From NCBI GenBank assembly GCA_024305745.1, contig JAHRBS010000010.1:193501-257500 (forward strand): 64,000 nucleotides of DNA. Direction: 5' to 3'. A program made the position numbers and the translations under genes. Positions 48,593-58,410 of the stretch are shown here, in pieces (within the stretch, counting starts at the first letter, position 1; the number at the start of each line of letters is the position of its first letter). The DNA is from Polyporus tsugae. Lineage: Eukaryota > Basidiomycota > Agaricomycetes > Polyporales > Polyporaceae. Below the pieces are notes generated by a model. It had not been told where the DNA came from. It saw nothing but the letters and a program-made list of their open reading frames with translations, and searched no databases.

Positions 48593-49038
48593 ACCGAATC
48601 GCGGAAAGCTGCTTGTATACATATATATATATTAGGGTTATGGTGAGTTGTCGACTTCGCGATGATACAGAGCCTTTTCGGGTGCTGAGTTGAAAAAGGT
48701 GTTTCCCGCTCATCAGTTCAGCACGGTTGTAATCGACGACTTGATCTCAGACTCTTTTTTGTAACAATGATCTTACCACATCTTTAGACACGCACTCAAG
48801 TAATATTTACAGATTGAAGCTGCTTGTTGGAGGTGGACCTCGGATTTCATACGATTGCTGACGTCAGTCGGTGCACCATGCGCAGGCTGCGCCTTGGCTG
48901 TATATATGTATGGTGACCGCTGCGCTTTCGTAACTAGGCAGCCTCATTGCATTAACATCGGTCCCGACGCTGACTTGCTTTAGGTGGGTCTGGTATATAT
49001 CTACAATCCCCACCGACAGACGCTAACTTGCATACTCC
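48593..49038. other. Intergenic between tandem F-box genes
   Basis: Contains a TATA-rich stretch near 48617-48635 and another TATATA near 48900. Nothing else supported. Confidence 0.35.
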
Positions 49039-50518
49039 ATGTTGTCTATGGCAACTAAGCTTCAACTTACGATGGCCTCTGCCTTGATCGGACGCCTCAA
49101 ACACATTACAACCCGCCACGCGGCAGCAGCATCGGGATGCCGGAGGCCCTCAGTTGGCCACGATCACCCAGATCGTTCCATGAATAACCCCCCGCCTGAA
49201 GGTATGTAGTATATCGCAGTATGAGAGAGCAGGCGGTGCATCTATTGAGCATCACTCCTAGGCCCCACTCCCGCTGCGGCGGCCCCGGACGAGGCCTCCG
49301 AGTCGTTCAAGGTGGATCTTCCCGTCGAACTATGGCTCGCGATCTTGGGTCACATCACAGATAAAGCGACTCTTGCGGTGCTCACGCAGGTGTCTCGCAC
49401 ATTCTGCCATGAAGCGGAAGTCCGCCTATACCATACCGTCACCTTCGACCTCGATCCCGCCATTTACCGATTCTGCGAATCGATAACCGCGACCCCTCGC
49501 CGCGCAACACTTGTAGCCGGTTTCCATCTCATGGCGATCGAAAACGCGTACGGAAGCACCTTGGCCGTCCTCTTTCCCGTCCTCCAATCCCTTCGTAACC
49601 TGGAATATCTGACCCTCAACATCTCCCTGGGCTCGGGGCTCGACGCGTATGAGGAACAACGGAAGCTCAAGGCGATCCTCAGCCTGCGCTTCCCCTTCCT
49701 CCGTGGCTTCGCTACTCACGGCGCCCTGGCCGCCCATCCACAATCGCTGCGCTTCATCCAAGAGCACCCGTTACTCGAGGAGCTGCAGTTCGACGGGTCG
49801 TACTCTGAAGCCTGGGTGCAAGGCATCTCAAGCGCGCATTTTGCCTCTCTTCGAGTCCTCGCCTGCCGCCCTTGGTTCTTCCACGACGACCGCCCCGTTC
49901 TGACGACGCTCACACACTTCCACGCGACGTCGTTGAATCCCGGCGGACTTGCCCACATAGCTGGGTTGCTGGGCAAGGGCCTAGTGAGCCTGCGGATCTC
50001 GCACTGCGTCCCCTTTGTCTTTCAACACTCCGAGCCTACGGCCCTGAATGAGATCGTGAGCAAATTCCCCCGCCTTCGCCTCCTTCAGCTCGATATGGAA
50101 CATGTACGTCTTCAGTCGTCCTCAATAATCTTCGCGTCCTCATTCCTAACAACTCCCTTCCCTCTCTCCGTAGAGGGTCAAGCCGTACGTCAGCAAACAA
50201 CCCGTCGGCTTCACCGCCGCACGCTCGAAATCCGAGAACACCGCCATCGGGCGTGCGCGCCGCGCCCGTTTCACGCTTGCCTTGGTGTACTCGCGCCCGC
50301 AGGCCCATGCGGTCGACATGAACGTGGCCGCAGCCTGGCACGAATTCCTCAACAGGACGGCGTTCCGGGTGCTCCGCGACTGGGACGACTGTGTAGAGCG
50401 CATCGTGTACCGGCACACGATCATCCCGTACGTCTCTGTCGCGCTGAGCGGGGACGGGACGCGCCTGGTGCGTAAGCAGGACAAGGAGATGCGGGATGAT
50501 GAATGGAAGTTTGTGTGA
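49039..50518 (+). CDS. F-box protein, tandem copy 2
   Basis: Exons 49039-49201, 49262-50103 and 50174-50518 join in frame to 449 aa. The start could instead be the ATG at 49072, in the same frame. An Ala/Pro-rich lead is followed by the F-box (DLPVELWLAILGHITDKATL, then VSRTFCHEAEVRLYHTV), LRR-like repeats (LRNLEYLTLNI, FPFLRGFATHG, EHPLLEELQFDG, LGKGLVSLRI) and FPRLRLLQLDM before the last intron. The C-terminal module has FTLALVYSR, AWHEFLNRTAFRVLRDWDD, CVERIVYRHT and a final DEWKFV. Shared order and motifs show it arose by tandem duplication with the gene at 47230. Its role is inferred only from the F-box: ubiquitin-ligase substrate choice. Confidence 0.88.
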
Positions 50519-51361
50519 AGTGATGAATGCCGACACAGATCGGCGGCAAATCGACGGTGCAAGGTGTCACAGTGGGCATTTGATGCCGAGATGTTGTATC
50601 CGTGCCCTTCCGAGGAGCTCGAAGGAGGCTGGCAGGCTCAGGGGCGCGACGCTTGTTGCTAGGTGGACCTGGTGGGATGTATTTATCTAGATATCGTGAT
50701 CTCAACCTACTGAACTCTTTCTCCACCTCGGATGTGTTGTATCCACAGAAACTTCAACTTGAAGAGACTCCAACGACGTGGTCTGGCTCTGAGCAAAAGC
50801 TACCTAATACTATAAGGCCCATTCAAGTCACTGACCCACCTTGAGGTTCGCTGTCACCGCGGTCACCTGCTCCGTAGAGGTTTCCGACTGATGGATCTCG
50901 ATCTAGCAGCGGCCCTCCTTGAAGTTTGAACTACTTACTTAACTTACATGTACAGTGCAGCCGCCGTACAATTTCAAACGACTCACCTTCATTGCACGCG
51001 CTGATTTGCAGACTTACCGCCGATAAAGGCGCAAGCACCCGGGAGCAAGGGTGACAGTGACAACGCGAGGAACGAGCGCTGAGCCCCAGTGAAAACCCCG
51101 TCCTTTGAGGTAATTCGAGATCAACTGAGACGGGCGCGCTACCAATTCGGAGCAATTGGGGCCATTTGAAACGCCCTGACCGGCGCTTATCGTCGTTCGT
51201 TAGTTGACTCTTGCTCCGACGCGGCCTATGTTGCACACGGCGTCCCATCCTCATTGGCCCTCTAGGGAGTTAGTTCCCTGTAGGTAGTACCCGAATGCAT
51301 TGCTTTGCGTCCTTTCTGGATTCGCTCTGTATGAGATGCGCGTGGTCGCCTTACTAGTCGG
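50519..51361. other. Intergenic, nothing recognised
   Basis: Between the tandem F-box pair and the dead transposon gene. No coding pattern supported. Confidence 0.4.
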
Positions 51362-53235
51362 ATGTCCAACTTCCCTGCCACCTTCTCTGCCTTCTCCGCC
51401 TTCTCGGAGTCCATTTCCTCTGTCTTTGCTATTCCTAGATACGCAAGCAATTCCCTGGACGGAGACATGGCGGAAGAGGGTAAGCGGAAATGGACTTTAA
51501 ATATCCCTTGGATCTCACAGGGCTCTGCAGGGACTGGCTCTGTGGTGGCAACACCCGGTCGAACGGACGTGTATCCTTGCGGCTGTCGGAAATGCATCGA
51601 TAATGGAGACCCCGGAGTGCCGTATTCCACATGGTATCGGCACCAGAAGAACTACCGGAAGGAGCTCGCGGCAGGGACGATCCAGCCCCGCGATCCGTCA
51701 CTTCGAATTCCTTCGAAAAGGAAGCGCGCTATGGTCGGCGCCACCCTGGAGCCAGATGAGCGTGAGGTGCGGCAGCGGGTAAACACCCCTGCAGAATCCG
51801 TGAGTGCTTCAAACCGGACCATTCATGTAGACTTATGATTTGTGGTTGCTAGCGTCAAACCGAACGAGACGGCGATGCACCGCGCACGAGCGGTGCGCCG
51901 GCCGCGAGCGGACCACCATCCTTGGACAACACGCCAAACAATGCCATGGCCGCAGATGCAGAGCCCTTCAGCACCGTGCAAGATTTCCCCCCGCAGCGGC
52001 CCCAACCGGGATAATTTAGTCCACCACCTTCGCCCCGCCGGGAAGATCCTCCAGAACTTCCGCTACCGCCACCCCCGCCGGCATTGCAAGAGAGACCCGC
52101 GAGCACTGGGTCTAACTCAGATGGTTCAGAAGAGACGTCTCGCATTGAGAATGTCCAAACCACGCTCAAGTTCATACACGCGCTTGAGTCCGATCCCCGT
52201 CTCGCTGACGATAACCTGGATCCGGACACTCTGCACCGTCTCTCAGATCCTCCGAAAGCTCCTCCGGCTCTTACCCCAGACGAAAAGCTTTCAATCAGGC
52301 TTTTCCTTGCTGATACCGATGGATCGGACAAGATCTACAACGACACGCGGAGTGCCATCCTAGAGCGCCACCCGGAAGACGAGATACTGTCGCTTTACCA
52401 GGTACGTCAAGAGACGAATGCAGAGAGAAACTAGTTCATTTTCTGGGGGCCTAGGTCAAAAAGAAGATCGCGGAAATTACAGGCATCACGGAGATCGTGA
52501 ATGACATGTGTCCCAATAATTGTATCGGCTACACCGGACCATACGCTACCCTCGATCAATGTCCCACTTGTCGCGAACCACGCTATACGTCCCCCGCCGG
52601 TCGCCCCAAACCTCAGCGGCACTTCACCACATTTCCGATTGGTCCGCAAATCCAAGCCCGCTATTGCTCGCCTGCATCCGCGCAAGAGATGCGGTTTCGT
52701 GATGGCCGCATGGCGAACATTGTCGCAGAGCTTGAGGCTTCTGGCAAGCTCGACGAGATCACGGATATCTATGAGGGCTACGACTTCTGTGACGCAGTCA
52801 AGCGCGGCCTCCTTGGGTCGGACGACGTTGCGCTCATCTTCTCTATGGATGGCGCCCAACTGTACGAACACAAGGCTTCCAATTGTTGGATCTACTGTAC
52901 TATTTCGACCAAATGTTCACGGGGGGGGACGCGTGACACCCCCAAACAGCTGCATGGAAAGTTCGGACCCCCCCGTGACCCTGTGACGCGAACAATTTTT
53001 TTGTTCACAGGCCTTTCTCACCAGCCAAACGGGCTTAAGCGCCTGTTTAGCGCCCGTGACCTTCCACCAATACTTAGGAAGCTCAGACCCCCTGGGACGC
53101 GTGACGCGAATGTTCGGGGACCCCTGTGACGCGTGACGCGAACATAGGGTCGAAATGGTACAGTATATCTGGATCCTCGTCGACGTCTCTCCGAACAAGC
53201 GTTACAAGAAGCGCTTCATCCTGCCGGGCGCTGGG
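51362..53235 (+). pseudogene. Dead Tnp2-type DNA transposon gene (split by a MITE)
   Basis: Start at 51362 or 51467. The first part has a Cys pair and a histidine (YPCGCRKCIDNGDPG ... STWYRHQKNYRKEL), as in the N-terminus of basidiomycete Tnp2 proteins. An intron (about 51799-51838) and a second (52402-52454) are intact. The conserved core follows: IVNDMCPNNCIGYTGPYATL, DQCPTCREPRYT, FTTFPIGPQIQARY and IFSMDGAQLYEHKASNCWIY. Three lesions are visible. A TAA lies in frame at 52012-52014. The core is interrupted at 52893 by a 269-bp MITE and resumes at 53166 (WILVDVSPNKRYKKRFILPG). Homology is lost after about 53235, leaving most of the transposase missing. It is a CACTA-like (class II) relic. 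Confidence 0.85.
52893..53165. mobile_element. 269-bp MITE with TA target-site duplication
   Basis: The element spans 52895-53163. The left end is CTGTACTATTTCGACC and the right end, read inverted, CTGTACCATTTCGACC; the similarity continues to about 25 bp. TA flanks both sides (52893-52894 and 53164-53165), the Tc1/mariner-type duplication. Removing the element and one TA restores the W-I-Y-I-W reading frame of the host transposase gene, which proves insertion. It has no coding capacity. Internally it has short GC-rich repeats of the type GTGACGCGTGACGCG. Confidence 0.93.
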
Positions 53236-54705
53236 CCAAACGGATGCTTACTAAGCGTGATGGAAGGGCACACGAAGCGCGCCGCCTTTCATTGCGTTTC
53301 TTGAATCTTCCTCTCCCACATCCGGCCTCACGAAAACGCACGCAGCCCACCACTCCCCAGCGCTCTGGCACTGAGAGTTGGGCCACGCCCAACTCTTCCT
53401 CGCGCTCGACCCGGAGCTGCTCGCCGCGTGCGGAAGTCCGCATCGTGCCTAGTCGCGCAGACCTTCGGCTGTCACGCTCCCATCCTCCCATCCTGCGGGC
53501 TCGCCACCGAGTCCCCGCTGAATATCGAATGCCCGCCCGCGGCGGGGAGTTCCTGCGACGAAGGCAGCTCACGCGATTAGGAAGCGGCCCGTTCTTGCTC
53601 CGAGCCTCCACAACGGGCCGCTCACTATGGAAATGACGGATGGCCTCGAACGCAATAGCGGATTGGTATCGGTTAGTATTGTAGATTCGTACCCACAGAG
53701 ATCAAGATAAGTATAAGTACTGTTCTGGTACTTAACCCGTTGGTGGTCATCGGTCAGGTTCAATCGGACACTGCCGCCACCGTTGCAACATCAGTCCGCC
53801 ACCACTGACCGGGACCAGCCACCACCCTCTTTCGGGACCCCAGCCTCTGTCTCCAACGGTCTCCTTTGTGAGTCCCAAAACTTTCTCGAGCTCGGAAACA
53901 TTTTTGAAAGAGTAATCGAGCTATGCAGGCTCTTCCGCTGTGAGACTGAGGCTTGAGGCCTGAACACTATTCTGTCGTGCGGGGTTGTTGCAGGGTGTCG
54001 AACACAACAGCAGGACAGCTCCGGCTCTATCAATCAACTCAACAACCATTCGCCTCCATGGCATCACGGTCATGCATGACTCTTTGGCTGCGTTTCGATT
54101 CGGTGAGCAGCACAGCATCACGCTCTCTCACTTTCGCTCAGCACTACCCGGTTTACAGCCGGTTTGCAGGACTTGATCAGTCGTAGTCGAATATGAGGCT
54201 GCTGCCTGATAAACAACATCCACAATTCCCATCATACTCACCAACACGGCCACTCCGTTTCTTGGAGTAGGCTGTCCCACAATGTTTCGATTTATCGGCT
54301 CCGGGTCAAGCTGGTGCGTAGACATCAGTTAAGCCTGACTGCGGATTTGAGCCACCAGGTGCCCAAAATGGTCCTAACACTCAACCAACACTCTAGACAT
54401 CACTTGTGGTGCTGCGTACTTATGTGTACAATGTGCTTTTCATGATCAAGCAGTCTCCAAAGACTCGTGGTGCCGTATCATGCCAACAGTCGATGTTTCA
54501 GTGAGTCCGCATCTTCTGGGACACGTTGGGCACGTCCCTGTGTGCAGCCAGTATAAAAGGTGGAGGCGGATGGTGCGATAAACCTCAGCCCCCCGCTCCT
54601 TTACTATCTTTCGTCTTCGCATTTCTCAAGTCCGCTGGTCGGATTTTGACATTCTTCTTCCACACTCTTTGTTGTTGTCACTATCTTTATTATAACGTCC
54701 TAGAG
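53236..54705. other. Intergenic, GH18 promoter at right end
   Basis: A 3' remainder of the transposon may extend to about 53640 but cannot be recognised. A TATAAAA at 54552-54558 lies about 150 bp before the GH18 start and is a likely promoter. Confidence 0.4.
54552..54558 (+). promoter_or_regulatory. TATA box of the GH18 gene
   Basis: TATAAAA, followed by a C/T-rich leader before the ATG at 54706. Confidence 0.55.
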
Positions 54706-55891
54706 ATGTTCTCCCCCGCTCGCATGATCACCACCATCACTACCGCTCTGGCGCTGGCGTCCATGGGCAACGTCCTCGTCGCTGCTGCCCCCGCCCCCGC
54801 TGACGGCGACGTCTCTTCGTTGTCGGCGCGTTCTGTCGCCCCCAGCTCGCGATTCGTCATCTACTCCGACAACTTCGTTTCGGGCGTCCTTCCCCCGGCC
54901 TCCACGCTCAAGGTGAGCGTTGTGCTCGCGTCCACTCAGGCTAGCCACGTTTGCTGACATGTGCTCTTTCCTAGGGCTACAACGTCGTTGCGCTGTCGTT
55001 CCTGACCTGCAGGGGCGCGGTCGACCAGGCGGCCAGTTACGCCGGCCTCTCTGCTGCCGCGAAGAAGGCGAAGAAGGCCGAGTACCACAAGGCCGGCATC
55101 AAGATCATGGCGTCCGCGTTCGGCTCGACCGACACCCCCACGACCGCCGGCGCAAACGCAGTCGACACGGCGCACACCATGGCCAAGTTCGTGAAGAGCA
55201 ACGGACTCGACGGGATCGACGTCGACTACGAGGACCTCCAGGCGATGAACAAGGGCGACGGCGCGGCCGAGAAGTGGGTCAGCAGCTTCACGCAGACCCT
55301 GCGCAAGACGCTGCCGAAGGGCCAGTACATCCTGACGCACGCGCCGCTCGCGCCCTGGCTCGCCCCCAGCCACCAGTTCGCTGCTGGTGCCTACGTGAAT
55401 ATCAACAAGAACGTCGGCTCGCTCATCGACTGGGTATGTCTTCGCGACCCTTCGCGATCGTGTGCTGCGGTGTCTAACGCTCGTGTCCTCGTCGACAGTA
55501 CAACGTCCAGTTCTACAACCAGGGCCTGTACGGCGACTGCCAGGGTCTGCTCCACTCGTCCGGCGGTGCGTTCCCCGGCTCGTCGCTGTTCGAGATCCCC
55601 AAGCACGGCATCCCCCTCAACAAGCTCGTCATCGGCAAGCCCGCGACCGCCGCCGATGCGTCCAACGGCTTCATGGACCCTGCCACGCTCGGCTCGTGCG
55701 TGAAGGAGGCCAAGGCCAAGGGCTGGAACGGCGGTGTCATGGTCTGGCAGGTGCGTCGCCCAGTTCTTTCTTTCTTCTCTCGTCCCGGGCCGCGGGCCGC
55801 TTCCCCGGTGTCTAACCGCCTCTGCTCGCAGTACCCCCACGCCGACGCCGCCTGGATCAAGTCCGCGAAGGGCGGTGCCAAGGGCTACTGA
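54706..55891 (+). CDS. GH18 chitinase / endo-beta-N-acetylglucosaminidase-type enzyme
   Basis: Four exons join in frame to 325 aa: 54706-54912, 54975-55433, 55499-55750, 55832-55891. The hydrophobic start (ITTALALASMGNVLVAAAPA) is a signal peptide. The catalytic GH18 motif DGIDVDYE is intact; its last residue, Glu155, is the predicted acid. KIMASAFGSTDTP precedes it, and YILTHAPLAPWL, VQFYNQGLYGDC and GVMVWQYPHAD follow as barrel strands. The compact size and the lack of binding modules fit the small fungal group that includes endo-T-like endoglycosidases as well as chitinases. It probably acts on chitin or N-glycans outside the cell. Which substrate cannot be told from the sequence. Confidence 0.9.
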
Positions 55892-56623
55892 TCATGAGGC
55901 CCTCACACTCACATCCATCATCGAGTCACAAGTCCCGGATCCCCCGTTGACCGGGGATGGGGGCGACTCCGACTCACGACGACGACCATCATGATCATGC
56001 GACGCGAGGAGGAACACCTCAGGCTCCGTTATCTTCCTTCGCTTCCCCGTTTGACGACAAACGACGACGCCCTATTTTACAATGTCTTTTAATGTGTTGC
56101 GATCGTTAGTAATGGATAATTTTTTCGGGGTCAAAGCGTCCCCCTGTGTGCGACTCCGAGGACGCGATTCCTCGCGCTTAAAAGTGCGAACGAGGCTCAG
56201 GCTGGCATCACTGCTTTGCGATCGAAAACTGCTTGGGATTGCTAGCCTTTTTGAAGACGACACTTCAAAGCTTCAGGCTTCAACAAGCAGCCTGAGGCCG
56301 GGGCTCTCGGAGCCAATGAACGGTTGAGTCGATTGACGAAGCTTCTCGTTTTCTGGCCCTGTGCAGGTGTAGGACTGGGATTATGGCGAGAGACAGAACT
56401 TCGAAGTAGTCGTATATTACCAAGTAGTACTAAGTACTTCGAAACCAAATCCGAAGAGTTTGGTACCCGGCTCGGAGCACATTGTATCGGAATGAAGAAG
56501 TTACATACTTAATAATTTTGACTCGGAGGCGATGCTGATCGGGTGTTGTAAGTCCGACGGGGAGCGCTGAACCTACTCGGACTGCGGCACTGCCAGTGGT
56601 TCTCTTGTTTGTATCTGTTCCAT
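55892..56623. other. Intergenic, nothing recognised
   Basis: 3' flank of GH18 and promoter of the next F-box gene. Nothing else supported. Confidence 0.4.
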
Positions 56624-58041
56624 ATGACATCGACCTTACTTGCGTACCTTTGGGGTACACCGAAGGGTGAATCGAAAGTCCAAGGACACCGCGGTAAGTG
56701 AATACTATATGTCCGTTGCATTCTCGTTGTGCCAGCTTACGGCCCCATTTCTCAGTTACCGTCTCTGACACCTTCGAAACAACTTTCCGGGACGTCGACG
56801 CTCCTGCGCCAGGTGCACCGACTCGAAGGCTCCCTACCGAACTGTGGATCCAAATCCTCGAAAATGTTCCAAGGGGCACCTTAGCACAAGTAATGCTCGT
56901 GAGACGTTCCCTTTGCGAGGTGGCCGAAGGTATCTTGTACCACTCCGTCATCCTGAAATGGAACACGTTCGAGGTAGTCAAATTCTGCGACTCAATCGCG
57001 ACCTGCGCTCGTCGTGGCAGTCTAGTAACTCACATCAGCATATTGCGGATCGACGGGATGCACGAGCGTGTCCCTTTGGTGCTGCCCAAGCTCCTCATTT
57101 GCCCTCCCAAACCTTCGCTCTGTCAAGCTCAAGTCCTTCGTGGCCAATACCGTGCGCTGCGATAGCGTATTCAGCGTCCGTCTCCCCCATCTGCGCAGCT
57201 TCACCGCCAACATGAAAATCGGCTCCGACGACGCCTTTTTCGATTTCCTCGCAGCGCATGAGGAGCTCAAGGAGCTCGACCTCAGGTTCAGCTACCCACC
57301 CGACCTGCCCGCCATCCAGGACCGCCTCGACACCAAACCCTTCTCCTCGCTCCGCATCCTCGCGTGCTCGTCGCGCTTCCTCAACAGCCGCCGTCCCGTC
57401 CTATCCAGTCTCACGCACCTCTACCGGACGTCGTACCTCGCCTCAGAAGTCGCGCACATCGCCGCGCTCCTCGGGCCGCAGCTGGTCAGCCTCAGGCTCG
57501 GCGGGCGATTCGCGGTGGGCGCGGATAGAGCTGAGCCGCGGTGGTCTCTGGACGACGTCGCGACCAAGTTTCCCCGCCTGCGGCTCCTCCAGGTGGACAG
57601 CGCTCATGTGAGTCGACCTGCTTTACGGCAGTCTCGCTCGCTCGCGCGTTCCTGGCTCATCGTGCAACTGGGGCTCCTTGGCAGAGAGAGCGGCCGTACC
57701 TTGACACGAGCGTGGTGGACTGGCTCCGGCCGCGCAAGGCGGCTCGCGCTCCACTTGACGTTCCATCCGCCCCGAGGCTCACGGTTCTCTGGTGGTACGA
57801 AGGGGGCTTTTGGAGCGCCGCTACGTGGGCGGGGACGTATGACGAGTTCCTGGACGATGCGGCGCTCAAGTGTTTGAAGGAGTGGGGAGGCTATGTCGAG
57901 CGCGTAGTTTACGAGCATTCGATAAAACCATACAGGGAGTCTCTGACACTCGAGACAAGCCTGGCCGACTGGGATGGGGAAGAGAGGCTGGTGAAGGTAC
58001 AGGATACGGAAATTGGAGACGATTACTGGAAGTGTGTGTAG
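56624..58041 (+). pseudogene. F-box gene with a one-base frameshift
   Basis: Exons 56624-56693, 56756-57607 and 57685-58041 follow the same plan as the other F-box genes here. The frame breaks at 57102-57104, where one extra C in a CCC run separates LVLPKLLIC from LPNLRSVKLKSF. Without that base the gene would give 425 aa. The F-box is RLPTELWIQILENVPRG with RRSLCEVAEGILYHSV. Repeats include HLRSFTAN and EELKELDLRF, then FPRLRLLQVD before the last intron. The C-terminal module has LDTSVVDWLRPRK, FLDDAALKCLKEWGGYVERV and a final YWKCV. It is either a very young pseudogene or contains a sequencing error. Confidence 0.8.
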
Positions 58042-58410
58042 CTATAGGACGTCCCACTAGAGATTTTTTATCGCAAACTATAATCTCGGACGTTCAAATA
58101 TGTATTTCAAGCTAGGAATCTTGAAGAACTTGAGGTGAACTTGGTCCCAGTCCCGGGCCGTTGGCAACCTAACCATCGGGCCGGAGTTTCCTTTGTGACT
58201 CGGCGCAACATAAGGTGACGTAGCCTGTGACGAGGTCACGCTCCACGTGGAAGTTGCAAACGTGTCCCGCCCGTATTTGGGAGTCCGTAACTTGAACTTG
58301 AACCAGCTTGAACCTCCTCCACTTCCCTCCACTCTGCTGCAGGCCTTTGCTGGCGCTGTTTACCTCTGTACACCCTCTGTACACCCTTTGGACACTAGCA
58401 GGAAACTGCA
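58042..58410. other. Intergenic, promoter of the J-domain gene
   Basis: Short interval before the co-chaperone gene. No TATA box is evident. Confidence 0.4.

Noticed and set aside
53236..53640. Open frame continuing the Tnp2 protein
   Set aside because: The frame stays open but has no similarity to the expected transposase sequence and is Arg/Ser/Pro-rich like a shadow.
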